A DNA stretch of 15,823 nt from Candidatus Zixiibacteriota bacterium (GTDB lineage: Bacteria; Zixibacteria; MSB-5A5; JAABVY01): positions 1 to 15,823 of the forward strand of contig WJIM01000239.1 in the NCBI GenBank assembly GCA_014730285.1, given 5' to 3'. This document shows, in pieces, positions 1 through 9,600 of the stretch. The position numbers and the translations under genes are program-made. The notes beneath the pieces are model-generated. The model was not told the DNA's origin, ran no database searches, and saw nothing but the letters and a program-made list of their open reading frames with translations. Numbering within the stretch: position 1 is the first letter of the stretch; the number at the start of each line of letters is the position of its first letter.

Positions 1-773
1 AATTCGCTGTGATTGGTTACCTGTTCAACTTTGCCGGAATTCAGATCATAGGAATGAATGTTCAAGCGGTAACTTCTATCTGAGTTGAAATAGACTTTGT
101 CCCCGATCCAGAGCGGAAATCGATCGGAGCCTTTAAAGTCGGTCAGTTGATTTAATTCCTTTGTTTCGAAATCATAATGAAAAAGATCTTCCGAGGTGCC
201 GCCGTAATATCTTTTCCAATTACGCTCCTCGCGCCCTACCTGAGTATAAACTATTTCATTTCCGTCATCGGAGAAGGTACCGAAATAGATTTCATGGATC
301 GGGAGATCTTCAAGCCCTGAGCCATCAGGAGAGACCTGGTACAGCCTATATGCTGTATTGGGACTGAAACGTCTAGAGCGGAAAATGATTTTGTTTTTGA
401 CCGGATGCCACCCGACTACCGCATCAGAACCGGGATGATATGTTACTCGTGTTATATCACCGCCATATACATTCATAACATAAACATCATTATTGCCGTC
501 ATAATAGCCGTTAAATGCGATGAGATTTCCAGCGGGCGAGAATTTGGGATAGCTCTCCTCACCGTCATGGAAGGTTATCTTGCGGGCTACACCGCCGTTG
601 GCATTTACAGTCCAGATATCGCCGCCGTAGACAAAAGCAACCAGCGTGTCATGAACATCGGGCTGCAGCATGATCGGCATCTCCTGTATATCCTGAGCGA
701 ATACAGATGTCGCCGGAAAAAATAAGACAATTATAAATATTGAACTTAGTTTTAATAATGAACCAAACCGCAC
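1..773 (-). CDS. Tricorn-like protease, N-terminal part (runs off left edge)
   Basis: An open frame with no stop runs from a GTG start to the left window edge, giving the first 257 residues. AGGAG lies 6 nt upstream of the GTG. Residues 1-26 form a Sec signal peptide (hydrophobic stretch 9-22, probable cleavage after SVFA26 before QD), so the protein is exported. What follows is a chain of beta-propeller strands: 'VYGGDIWTVNANGG' near 48-61, 'PKFSPAGNLIAF' near 76-87, 'DVYVMNVYGGD' near 96-106. The motif NWKRYYGG at 185-192 is typical of the six-bladed propeller of tricorn-family (S41) proteases, which in archaea trim peptides from the proteasome; exported bacterial homologues are thought to degrade peptides in the envelope. 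The S41 catalytic domain, PDZ domain and second propeller would lie beyond the window, so protease activity is inferred. A TolB-like or WD40-like propeller protein without a protease domain is the alternative. Confidence 0.85.
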   Translation of the reverse strand, partial: MRFGSLLKLSSIFIIVLFFPATSVFAQDIQEMPIMLQPDVHDTLVAFVYGGDIWTVNANGGVARKITFHDGEESYPKFSPAGNLIAFNGYYDGNNDVYVMNVYGGDITRVTYHPGSDAVVGWHPVKNKIIFRSRRFSPNTAYRLYQVSPDGSGLEDLPIHEIYFGTFSDDGNEIVYTQVGREERNWKRYYGGTSEDLFHYDFETKELNQLTDFKGSDRFPLWIGDKVYFNSDRSYRLNIHSYDLNSGKVEQVTNHSE

Positions 774-779
774 TTTGAT

Positions 780-784
780 CTCCT
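780..784 (-). promoter_or_regulatory. Ribosome binding site that fixes the GTG start of the tricorn-like gene
   Basis: Read on the minus strand this is AGGAG, separated by 6 nt (ATCAAA) from the GTG at 773. The signal peptide begins directly at this GTG and no ATG is available in frame before the hydrophobic core, so the non-ATG start is well supported. Confidence 0.7.
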
Positions 785-945
785 ATTGTTTGTAAATATT
801 ACCGCCATCTTGAAAATCCGAAGACTACGTTCCAGAGCATTTTATCCTATACGTATCCGGGATATCATAGTTATGAAAAATAACACAAACAAAACTCATA
901 GTCAAAAACAAATATGCTATTTGGTTTAGAGTAACAAATGTAACC

Positions 946-972
946 TCGACATGGGGAACAAAGTGATAGAAT
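946..972 (+). promoter_or_regulatory. Possible sigma70-type promoter for the dienelactone-hydrolase-family gene
   Basis: TCGACA (946-951) and TAGAAT (967-972) each match five of six bases of the -35 and -10 consensus, but the spacer is only 15 nt. The -10 lies 43 nt before the ATG. The surrounding 774-1015 region separates two divergent genes and must hold both promoters; I see no convincing counterpart for the minus-strand gene. Weak call. Confidence 0.25.
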
Positions 973-1015
973 GAGGAGTTGCTGAGTCTATGTAACCAAT
1001 AAAAAAGGAGGTAAA

Positions 1016-1789
1016 ATGCGATTCCTTATTTCAGTCATAATATTTCTGTTTATGTTTACCGCAGCGCAGGCTGAGCTTGTCACCAAAACTGTTGAATATA
1101 TGCATGGCGATGTCGTACTTGAGGGCTACCTTGCCTGGGACGACAGCTTCGGTGCCAATATACCGGGCGTGATGGTTGTGCATGAATGGACGGGTATCAA
1201 CGATTATACTAAGCAGCGTGTGGAGATGTTAGCCAAAATGGGGTATGTCGCATTCGCTGCCGATATTTACGGCAAAGGAATTCGTCCAAAAAATACTGAC
1301 GAGGCCTCGAAGCAGGCGACTATTTACCGGAGCGATCGCGAGCTTATGCGTGCTCGTGCACAGGCCGGTCTTAATTATCTTCGAGAGCTTGATTTAAGCA
1401 ATCCGACCAAACTGGCCGCCATCGGCTACTGTTTCGGCGGAGGGGTAGTCCTGGAGCTTGCCAGGAGCGGCGCTGAGGTTAACGGCGTGGTCAGCTTTCA
1501 CGGCAATCTGGATACTCCCAACCCGGAAGATGCCAAAAATATACTCGGCAAGTTACTGGTGCAGCATGGTGCGGCCGATCCCTATGTTCCGCATGAGCAG
1601 GTCATGGCTTTCTGGGATGAGATGAACAATGCCGGTGTCGACTGGTATATGACTGCCTATGGAGGGGCGGTACACAGTTTCACCAATCCCAATTCGGGCG
1701 ATGATCCCTCCACCGGTGCGGCTTATGATGCCCATGCCGATAAAAGATCATGGCAAGAAATGCAGGACTTCTTTAACGAGATATTCTAA
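1016..1789 (+). CDS. Exported dienelactone hydrolase family protein
   Basis: A complete 257-residue alpha/beta hydrolase. Start ATG is preceded by a strong AAGGAGG 4 nt upstream. Residues 1-19 are a signal peptide (hydrophobic 3-14, cleavage after AQA19), so the enzyme should act outside the cytoplasm. The family catalytic triad is visible: Cys139 in the nucleophile elbow GYCFGG (137-142), Asp188 in HGAADPYVP, and His220 in GAVHSF. Glu57 in VVHEWTG matches the glutamate that activates the cysteine in classical dienelactone hydrolase. Family members cleave small cyclic or activated esters; the true substrate is unknown, and exported relatives are rarely characterised. No chlorocatechol-pathway genes are nearby, so a role in aromatic degradation is not supported by context. 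It is divergent from the tricorn-like gene and its TAA stop overlaps the stop codon of the convergent RND pump gene by 4 nt. Confidence 0.92.
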   Translation: MRFLISVIIFLFMFTAAQAELVTKTVEYMHGDVVLEGYLAWDDSFGANIPGVMVVHEWTGINDYTKQRVEMLAKMGYVAFAADIYGKGIRPKNTDEASKQATIYRSDRELMRARAQAGLNYLRELDLSNPTKLAAIGYCFGGGVVLELARSGAEVNGVVSFHGNLDTPNPEDAKNILGKLLVQHGAADPYVPHEQVMAFWDEMNNAGVDWYMTAYGGAVHSFTNPNSGDDPSTGAAYDAHADKRSWQEMQDFFNEIF

Positions 1790-4700
1790 GCGGTTTCGGC
1801 GCGACCAATAATTCTATTAAACAATCTGATAATATCTGTACGGATGACATAGAGGCTTGGTACTAACGCCAATGTTAGTGGTGTCGCAAAGAGAAGCCCG
1901 TATCCCAGCGCCAATGCCATTGGTGCGATAAACGGATCGGAGCCGCCGATTCCGTATGCAAGCGGCAGAAGTCCAACCACCGTAGTCAGGGTAGTCATTG
2001 TAATCGCACGCAGACGATCGGCTGCGCCCTGCGAGACTATATCGATAATGGATCTGTCCGGATGCTCTCTTCTAAGCCTGTTGATATGGTTGACCATCAC
2101 AAGGGAGTCGTTTACCACCACTCCCGTCAGGCCGACAAGTCCCATCAGAGCCAGAAATCCCAGAGGCTCGCCGTGGAAGGCAAAGGCAAAAATGACCGAG
2201 ATTATTCCGAACGGTATCGCCACCATCACCATCAAGGGCTGCGTTACCGAATCGAACAGGAGTATCAAAATAAAATAAATGCCGATTACGGCTATGGCAA
2301 AGGCAATGAACAATGACCTGAATGATTCGCTTGTTTCCTCCGATTCACCGCCAACCACCACACGCATTCCCGTCCAGTCACGATCCAGATTAAAGTGATC
2401 CAGAATTTGGTTTGTTACCACGAGAGGGGCGGCCTTATCTTTGTCAAGGTCGGATGTGACGATTGTAGTTCTCTCTCCGTTGTAATGGTAGTAGCTTCCG
2501 GGTCCGGGGCTGGTCCTGAAGTCGGTGACCTCACCCAGTTCAATCAGCCTTCCGCTTCGGTTGGGAATCAAGAGCTTCGGCAAATAGCTTGTATCATCGC
2601 GAGCTTCATCTTCCAAAATCACCCTGAATTCCACATCCTGCTCGCCGTATCGGACATTGGTGGCAATCTCGCCATCATAAGCTGTTCGCACGGTTGATGC
2701 GATATCGGCCACAGTTAGTCCCAGACTGGAGAGCTTTTCGTAATTCGGCATAAGCTCCACCTGCATCTTGCCGCGTTTATCGTTGCGATCGATATCTTTC
2801 ATGCCCTCAATTGTCTGCATGTAGGCTATAATTGAATCGGTAAGCTTTTTGCGCATATCGTCATCGGAGCCGACTATCCTGAGCGTGATCGGATCGCCAA
2901 CCGGCGGACCTCCGGCCTCTATATTATAGAATATTCTGTCGAAGCCTTCAAGCTGATCGGTTTTCATACGCAATTCCTCCACAATGTCCTCGGCATTTCG
3001 GTTGCGCTGGGCGTAGGGTGACAGATTAACCCGGATAAAAGCCCAGTGTTCATTCTCACCGGGACGTCTCTCTCCATGAGTGCCCATTCTGGTGGCAAAC
3101 GACTGCACTTCATTTTCAGGAAGATTTTCAACAAACTGCTCGATCTCCATCATCTTATCTGAGGATTTTTGGATGGATGATCCCAGCGGAAGCTCGGCAT
3201 ATATCATGAATACATCCGCCGCACTCTTGGGAAACAGGATAAACTGCATATGATTGACCGCATACCATATAGATCCCGCAAACAATACAATCGAGAAAAG
3301 CAGGTAGAGATAACGAAGTTTCAGGAAAAAGCGCATATAGCGTCTGAATGTATCTCTGATACTGTCGAACCAATGCTTCTTTTTCTCTCCGTTGAGTTTC
3401 ATTTTCCCAAGACCGCCGACAAGATGCGTGGGAAGTGCGACTACTAATTCAAACAGGGAGATAATAAGGGCAAGTGTGATTACCCTTGGGATACTGACCA
3501 CAAAATCGCCGGTTACGCCTGTCATGAAGAACATGGGTGCAAAGGCTAAAAATGTCGTTATAAGCGTTGCAAAGACCGGCTTGGATACTTCGCGTATGCC
3601 GTTGGCGGCAGCGGTGTGCGGATCTTCCCCCATTTCTCGCCTTTTAACGATATTTTCTCCTACGATAATGCCGTCATCGACAATTATACCTATAACCAGA
3701 AGAATCGCGGTTAATCCGATAACATCCAGGTATGCTCCTGAAAACGGCAGAAGAAAGATCACCCCCAGCACCACCACAGGTATGCTTAGCGCTACCCAGA
3801 AGGCAGCTCTGATGGTCAAAAATACGGTCAGCAATATTACCACAAGCGCCAGACCGATTGCGCCGTTGGAAAGCACAACATTAAAACGATTGCTTACATA
3901 AGAAGAGATATCATTGGAAAATTGTAACGTTACTCCATCGGGCATATACTGCTCTTCCTCCGCAGCCATTTCCCGCACCGCATCAACTGTTCTGATAATA
4001 TCGGCGTTCTTCTTTTTCAATACCTGGAAAGTGATGGCCGGTTCGCCGTTCATGCGGGTTATTATGCGGGGTTCTTCGAAATCATCCACAATTCGGGCAA
4101 GCTCTTTGACTTTTACCGAGGGACCGTTGAAGGTCGACCTGACAATCACATCATAGGCCTCCTCGGGATCATCATAAAGCGAAAGAGTAAGCAATCCCTT
4201 TTCGCTGGAATAGGATTCGAATGTCCCGCCGGAGAGCCTGATATTGCGCAGACGAACCGCCTGGGCTATTTCCTGCAGAGGGATCTGATATTTTTCTATA
4301 GAATCAGGATCTACCTTTATCTTCACTTCACGGTCGAGATACCAGAACTCCTCGACCTTGGAAACTCCTTTGACATTTTCGAGTTTCTTTTTGAACAGGC
4401 GGGCGGTTTCTCGAAGCTTTCGGTAGTCTATATCACCGGACACACCCACCTCAACCACCGGGATTATTTCGTTGTTAACTTCCGTAATAAGCGGGGCTTC
4501 GGTAACTTCCGGCGGCAAGTCGGTAACCCGGTTTACCGCCTCACGAATATCCTGCCGCACTTCATCCTTGTCATCGGCTTCCAAATCGATGCTGACTGTT
4601 ATGACCGAAATATTTTCCATCGAATAGGAGGTTATCTTGTCGAGATTGGAAACGCCCTTAATCTCCTCCTCCAGTTCGTTGGTAACATTGAGTTCGACAT

Positions 4701-4875
4701 CTTCCGGGGAGGCTCCGGGGTAGCGGGTAACAATAATAACTTCTCCAAAATCTACCTCAGGAAAAATATCTCTCTTGATCTGAATCAGGGTGCCGATTCC
4801 CAGGAGAATCGTCATGATCGTAAATAGATTGGCAAGCATGTGCCTTTTAACAAAGAATCTGAAAAATCCCGTCAT
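1786..4875 (-). CDS. RND-family efflux transporter, inner-membrane pump subunit (AcrB-like)
   Basis: A full-length RND pump of 1029 residues from this ATG, or 1032 if translation begins at the in-frame GTG at 4884. I prefer the ATG because GGGGTG lies 6 nt upstream of it and nothing similar precedes the GTG. The layout is the usual duplicated one: TM1 near residues 15-35, a large periplasmic loop, TM2-6 about 337-488, TM7 near 525-545, a second loop, TM8-12 about 857-1012 (numbering from the GTG). TM4 holds the proton-relay Asp pair D403-D404 in VDDGIIVGEN. The TM10 position equivalent to AcrB Lys940 is Asn925, followed by Asp926 (GVVVNDSLVMV); the TM11 arginine of RLRAITMT is kept. Such pumps export drugs, detergents or lipophilic compounds by proton antiport with an adaptor and a TolC-like channel. 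The TolC-like gene lies 43 nt upstream on the same strand, so the two are probably cotranscribed; no adaptor gene is visible. Substrate is unknown. Confidence 0.93.
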   Translation of the reverse strand: MTGFFRFFVKRHMLANLFTIMTILLGIGTLIQIKRDIFPEVDFGEVIIVTRYPGASPEDVELNVTNELEEEIKGVSNLDKITSYSMENISVITVSIDLEADDKDEVRQDIREAVNRVTDLPPEVTEAPLITEVNNEIIPVVEVGVSGDIDYRKLRETARLFKKKLENVKGVSKVEEFWYLDREVKIKVDPDSIEKYQIPLQEIAQAVRLRNIRLSGGTFESYSSEKGLLTLSLYDDPEEAYDVIVRSTFNGPSVKVKELARIVDDFEEPRIITRMNGEPAITFQVLKKKNADIIRTVDAVREMAAEEEQYMPDGVTLQFSNDISSYVSNRFNVVLSNGAIGLALVVILLTVFLTIRAAFWVALSIPVVVLGVIFLLPFSGAYLDVIGLTAILLVIGIIVDDGIIVGENIVKRREMGEDPHTAAANGIREVSKPVFATLITTFLAFAPMFFMTGVTGDFVVSIPRVITLALIISLFELVVALPTHLVGGLGKMKLNGEKKKHWFDSIRDTFRRYMRFFLKLRYLYLLFSIVLFAGSIWYAVNHMQFILFPKSAADVFMIYAELPLGSSIQKSSDKMMEIEQFVENLPENEVQSFATRMGTHGERRPGENEHWAFIRVNLSPYAQRNRNAEDIVEELRMKTDQLEGFDRIFYNIEAGGPPVGDPITLRIVGSDDDMRKKLTDSIIAYMQTIEGMKDIDRNDKRGKMQVELMPNYEKLSSLGLTVADIASTVRTAYDGEIATNVRYGEQDVEFRVILEDEARDDTSYLPKLLIPNRSGRLIELGEVTDFRTSPGPGSYYHYNGERTTIVTSDLDKDKAAPLVVTNQILDHFNLDRDWTGMRVVVGGESEETSESFRSLFIAFAIAVIGIYFILILLFDSVTQPLMVMVAIPFGIISVIFAFAFHGEPLGFLALMGLVGLTGVVVNDSLVMVNHINRLRREHPDRSIIDIVSQGAADRLRAITMTTLTTVVGLLPLAYGIGGSDPFIAPMALALGYGLLFATPLTLALVPSLYVIRTDIIRLFNRIIGRAETA

Positions 4876-4918
4876 ACGGCGCACCCCAAAGTCATAATAT
4901 TTTCAGTCCATGCATTCA

Positions 4919-6376
4919 TTATAAATCATATTCCAGAAGCTGATCGGTAAGCTCTCTGTATTGCAAAAGCAGCCTGTGATAATTGGCGGCATTGCGTGCA
5001 TAAATCAACTGCGCATTTTGAATATTATCGCGGCTCTGAATCACAAAGGTCAGCTCTCCCCTGCCCTGATTATAAAGCCGTACCTCTTCTTCGGTTCGCT
5101 GTATTGCGGATTCTATCTCCTGCTGATTCAAAGCCAGTACATCCTCAAGATCCTCTATTTGAATCAACAGATTTATTAAAGACGATTCCAGGCTTAAAAG
5201 AGTCTCCATTTTCTGGTATTCCACCTGCTCCATTTGTACTCTGGTACGGTCGATATCCGCTTCGGCGGCATTTGCTCCCAACTGCTGGCTGAATGTGAGT
5301 GAAAGCGTGAAATCGGGCTTGAGAAGCTCAAGAGAGCTGGTAAATCTCTCATCACCGCCTTTGAGCCCCACACCGAATCCAAGATCGAGGCTGGGATCGC
5401 CGATCTCATTAAATCCGATTTGAAGCTCCTCCAACCGGCTGGCCTGTTCTTCCAGCGCCCTAATAAGCCGCGAATCATCTTTCAATCGGTCAAACGCCTC
5501 TTCCCGCTCGGGGAGCTCGGCAAGACGGTAAATATCGTATTCGGCCGACATCGTATTGATCTGATCATACTGGGCCAGCACAGCAAGCTCTGCCCTGGCA
5601 GCCTCGATTCGGGATTCGATCAACACCAGATTCTGTCGGGCGGAGCGTACCGCATCTTCCGAACGGAGCACATCAACCTGATCCACCAGATTTGCCTCAC
5701 GCAATTCCTGGCTGTGCTCAAGCTGCTCAACAGCCAGGTCCAGCCGTTCGGATGCTATCCGTTTCTCCTCCTCCAGAAGCGCCCAGTCCAGAAACTTATT
5801 AGCAAGACTCAGCAGGAATTTTTCCTGATTCTCGATTGCCTGCAATTCTGCTATATCGATCTTATAATCGCTGAGATTATAATCGAGACGGTCAAGCTTG
5901 CCGCCGATATTGCGCCAGAGCGGCTGGGTAATAGAAACCGAAACCGAGTTCTCATACAGCTTCGATGCCCCAACCGGTATCGACGATTCGCCAGTAGGCG
6001 AGGGAATAGTTATACTCTGCAAATCCTGGGTCAGACGGCTTGAGGACCATGCCAGGGACAGCTTACCCCCGGTCGACCAAAAGGAACGTCTGAAATCGGT
6101 GTCAAAGCTGGCTCGATTGACCCGTGAAGGTGAAAAGGGACTGGTTTGAATCGGCTTGGACGCCGAAAATCTCAAATTCGAATTCACGAACCAGTCCTGA
6201 GCGGTAAGCAGTTTTTCCTTATCAATTCTTTCGATTTCCGGTGACAGCGATTCTCGCTTGATAAGCGGATGTTCCTGCTTAACTCGATCCAGAAAAGCGT
6301 CGAGCGTAATGCTCTGACCAAAAGCAGTACTTAACGGTATAACGCTAAGAAGTATTATCGATAAAATATATTTCAT
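4919..6376 (-). CDS. TolC-family outer membrane efflux channel protein
   Basis: A 485-residue protein of normal TolC-family length. Two ATGs are close: one at 6382 directly abuts the ribosome-binding GGAG, while the one at 6376 sits 6 nt from it, so the latter is the likely start. Residues 1-20 form a signal peptide (KYILSIILLSVIPLSTAFG, probable cleavage just before or after Gln21). The mature part shows the two-repeat organisation of outer membrane efflux proteins: long helical segments rich in Glu, Leu, Arg and Gln around residues 165-270 and 370-480, broken by stretches with beta character (for example LSVSITQPLWRNIGG-like sequence in the first half and FTLSLTFSQQLG in the second). It would trimerise to form an outer-membrane barrel and periplasmic tunnel, here serving the RND pump encoded directly downstream. 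It is divergent from the first subtilase gene across 6377-6601. Family assignment is firm; which compounds it exports is unknown. Confidence 0.92.
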   Translation of the reverse strand: MKYILSIILLSVIPLSTAFGQSITLDAFLDRVKQEHPLIKRESLSPEIERIDKEKLLTAQDWFVNSNLRFSASKPIQTSPFSPSRVNRASFDTDFRRSFWSTGGKLSLAWSSSRLTQDLQSITIPSPTGESSIPVGASKLYENSVSVSITQPLWRNIGGKLDRLDYNLSDYKIDIAELQAIENQEKFLLSLANKFLDWALLEEEKRIASERLDLAVEQLEHSQELREANLVDQVDVLRSEDAVRSARQNLVLIESRIEAARAELAVLAQYDQINTMSAEYDIYRLAELPEREEAFDRLKDDSRLIRALEEQASRLEELQIGFNEIGDPSLDLGFGVGLKGGDERFTSSLELLKPDFTLSLTFSQQLGANAAEADIDRTRVQMEQVEYQKMETLLSLESSLINLLIQIEDLEDVLALNQQEIESAIQRTEEEVRLYNQGRGELTFVIQSRDNIQNAQLIYARNAANYHRLLLQYRELTDQLLEYDL

Positions 6377-6382
6377 TGCCAT

Positions 6383-6386
6383 CTCC
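6383..6386 (-). promoter_or_regulatory. Ribosome binding site that decides the tolC-like start
   Basis: Minus-strand GGAG, 6 nt before the ATG at 6376 but with zero spacing to the ATG at 6382. This favours the downstream ATG, and the signal peptide is unaffected. The bases here lie in a perfect 8-bp palindrome (CTCCGGAG, 6383-6390). Confidence 0.55.
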
Positions 6387-6537
6387 GGAGGTGATCTTCA
6401 ATTGGGCTCGTTTTACAAGTTAAGCAATAATCACCCCGCATTTTTATAAAACTTTACCAATTGTAAACTATGGCTCAGTGTTTTTTGTTCCCGACCCTGA
6501 CTCAGTCTCGAGGCAGCCTGTCTATTGAGGAATTCTA

Positions 6538-6565
6538 TTGACGATATTTAAAGCTAGGGTATATT
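6538..6565 (+). promoter_or_regulatory. Probable sigma70-type promoter for the first subtilase gene
   Basis: TTGACG (6538-6543), a 16-nt spacer and TATATT (6560-6565) match five of six bases at both boxes; an overlapping TATTAT at 6562-6567 would give an 18-nt spacer. The -10 ends 36 nt before the TTG start. This is the best promoter match in the window. The rest of the 6377-6601 divergent region is AT-rich around 6440-6470 and contains a short interrupted inverted repeat (TTTAC-N5-GTAAA, 6453-6467) that might be an operator or part of the tolC-side promoter. Confidence 0.45.
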
Positions 6566-6601
6566 ATCTTAAAGTATATAACCGCAAAAACAGGTCTTAT
6601 T

Positions 6602-9600
6602 TTGAAAAACGCATTTGTCATATTTATATTATTGCTTGTAATTCTATTCACAGCTCCGGACGCCAACGCCTATCTTCGTGATAACCAAGAGGATAGCGTT
6701 TCAAGTCAAGCTTCGGGCAGGGTCGTAATTAAATTCAAAGCGCAGTACTCAAACGAAAATGAAAATGCCCCAAATACAAATAGCCTTTCTGAAATAGAAG
6801 GCCTTGAGAAGCTGAACGGAAGATTCGGAGTCAGGAAAATTGAGCCACTGTCAGAAACTGACACAAAAAATGAGGGATCTGATATTTTATCCGGAATTTA
6901 TATTTTGCAGTGCTCGTCAGAAACAGACTTAAACTCCGCAGCCGAAGAATATCAAAATCTTGTCGAGGTAGAATACGCGCATCCCGACTACAAAATGGAG
7001 TTGTATGACGCCCCAAACGACCCTTTATATATTCTGCAATGGCCCCTCAGAAATGTTGGCCAGCGCTATCCCCATATTTTACGCCGTGACGGACCGTACA
7101 ATGATTCGTTAATAGTCGTGAGCGGAACCTCCGGGGCGGATATCGAGGCCCACTCAGTACTAAGTAATCCTCCCGACAACACCAGCACGGTCGTAATTGC
7201 CATAATCGATACCGGAGTGGATATGGATCATCCCGATCTGGCCGGAAAAATCTGGCAAAATCCGGGAGAGATCGCAGGAAATCGTATTGACGACGATCAT
7301 AACGGTTTTGTGGATGATTATCATGGGTGGGATTTTACGGGTGACAATTCCATCACACCGGTTACCGAGGATAACGATCCATCCGATGAATTCGGGCACG
7401 GCACCCATTGCGCCGGAATTGCGGCCTCTAGTACCGACAATTCCGAAGGTATAGCGGGTATCCATCCCAACTGTGAAATTATGCCGGTTAAATTTTATCC
7501 CCTGATGCTTTCCTCTTACGCCGCCATGTCGATAATCTACGCCGCAGACAACGGCGCGGATATCATCAGCATAAGCTTCGGCTATCCCTGGCCGGTGGAG
7601 ATTCTGGAGGATGCGCTGGATTATGCCAGAGCTAAGGGCGTAATTCTCTGCGCCGCCACCGGTAACAACAGCAGAGAATACTATAACTATCCCGGCGCAT
7701 ATACGCAGGTGATTTCAGTGGGCGCATCTACAAGCGATGACGAGGCGGCTTACTTCTCGACTTACGGTGACTATATGGATATTGTCGCGCCCGGTTATTC
7801 GATTTTATCTTTGCACGCAAGCGGCACCGATATGTATGCGCCTAATGAGCCGGGTGTGCACATTTTTCAGGATGACTATTATATCGCTTCCGGTACCAGC
7901 ATGTCCAGCCCCCATGCCGCCGGAGTGATGGCCTATATGCTCTCATTATCGCCGGGTCTAACTCATAATAAGGCGCAGGAAATAATACAGGCAACGGCTG
8001 ACGATATACTCGATCCGTTCGGGCTGGGGCAGGACTTCCCTGGATGGGATAAATACAGTGGCCATGGAAGGATCAATCTCGCCAATGCGATTGCGGCGGT
8101 ACCGTCAATAAGAGCGCGGATTGAATCGCCTACTGCCAATCAGCTTACAGAAGGAGATATCGATATTGCCGGAATAGCCGATGGCGATGAATTCATTAGT
8201 TATACTCTGGAATACGGTCAGGGAGATATTCCGCTTACATGGACAGTCTTTAATGAAAGCCAGACTCCTGTTTCAGGCGGTAATCTGGGTACATTGAATA
8301 CAGCCGGTTTAAACGGCAAATATACCGTAAGACTAAAGGTCGGGGATTTCAATATCGATCAGGTAACGGTTAATATTGCCAATCAGACCAGTGCAGAGAT
8401 AAGCTCACCTGCTGATAATGACACCGTTACATCGATAACCGCACTCTACGGCTCTGCTATCTGCCCCGGTTTCACGCACTATCGTCTCGAATATAAAGGG
8501 CCGGGCGAGAAAAGTTCATGGCAGTTAATCAAGGAATCTACCAGCCCGGTTTCAGATGATTCTCTGGGGGTCTGGGATGCTGCAGCGCTTTCCGAGGGAA
8601 TATATTCGCTTAAGCTTGCAGTCTATTCCGACAGTATCTTACAGGCCGAAGATTCAATGAATGTCTATCTTGAGTCAGTTCTTACATCGGGCGGCAACTG
8701 GAAACACAGTTTCACCTCCAGAACGACCATAGTCCCGAACTACGGCGATATTGATAACGATGGTCAATATGAAATCGTGGTCGGCACCGAGTCAGGTATC
8801 TATTTCTTCAATCCGGACGGCACTCAGAAAACGACGGGCATACCCGATTTGCCAGACTATAACTTTAGAATGCCCGCTGTTGTGGGGGATATGAACTCAG
8901 ATGGTATGGATGATCTGATTGTGGTCGGACATGACGGCAGTGTGGGGAGGATGTTCGGATTCATCTCTGACAGTACTCAGTTCGAGACAGTGCTTCCGGA
9001 GACTCCTGATGTGGCTATGTACAATTCCGACCTTATCTTTATTTATCCGCAGATATTCGCTAAGGATGTTAACAGCGATGGGATTGACGAGCTCTTTTAC
9101 TATTCACCCCCAAACTGCTGGATATATGATCTGGAAGGCAATTATGTTCGCAAAATATCCTCTCCCTCCGGAGAGCCCCGTCATTATTTATCCGCAGATA
9201 TTGACGGCAACGGCCAGGATGAGCTTTATGCCTCAAGCCGATATCTGATGCAGTACGATTTGCATGGGAATAACACGGACAGCTTTGACCTTCAAATGGA
9301 TCTCGGAAACTACTGCGCCTCGAGAAGCCTTTCTGCGGTGGATATCGATAATGACGGCAAGCATGAGCTTATCGCATTTACACGATTTCTGGAAGACGGC
9401 GGAAACTACTGGATCTATGTATTCGACGAGAATCTTTCTCTGAAAGAGGGCTGGCCCAATAATACCGGGATCAACAGCTACCTTGTACCCTCAGCCCCGG
9501 TTTTCGCCGATCTCGATCTGGACGGTGAGAAGGAATACTTCATCGGTTTTTATGAGCTGATTCAGGCCATGATATTCGCCTGGGAAACAAATGGGGACAC

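Noticed and set aside
405..725. Plus-strand 106-codon open frame at the left end
   Set aside because: Lies opposite the tricorn-like gene, whose minus-strand frame has a signal peptide, a ribosome binding site and propeller motifs.
3392..3901. Plus-strand 169-codon open frame opposite the RND gene
   Set aside because: Antisense to a strongly recognisable pump gene; composition Ser/Thr/Ile-rich and low in recognisable motifs; no plausible ribosome binding site. A shadow frame.
5420..6043. Plus-strand 207-codon open frame opposite the tolC-like gene
   Set aside because: Antisense shadow of a clear TolC-family gene; its protein has no recognisable domain and an unlikely composition.
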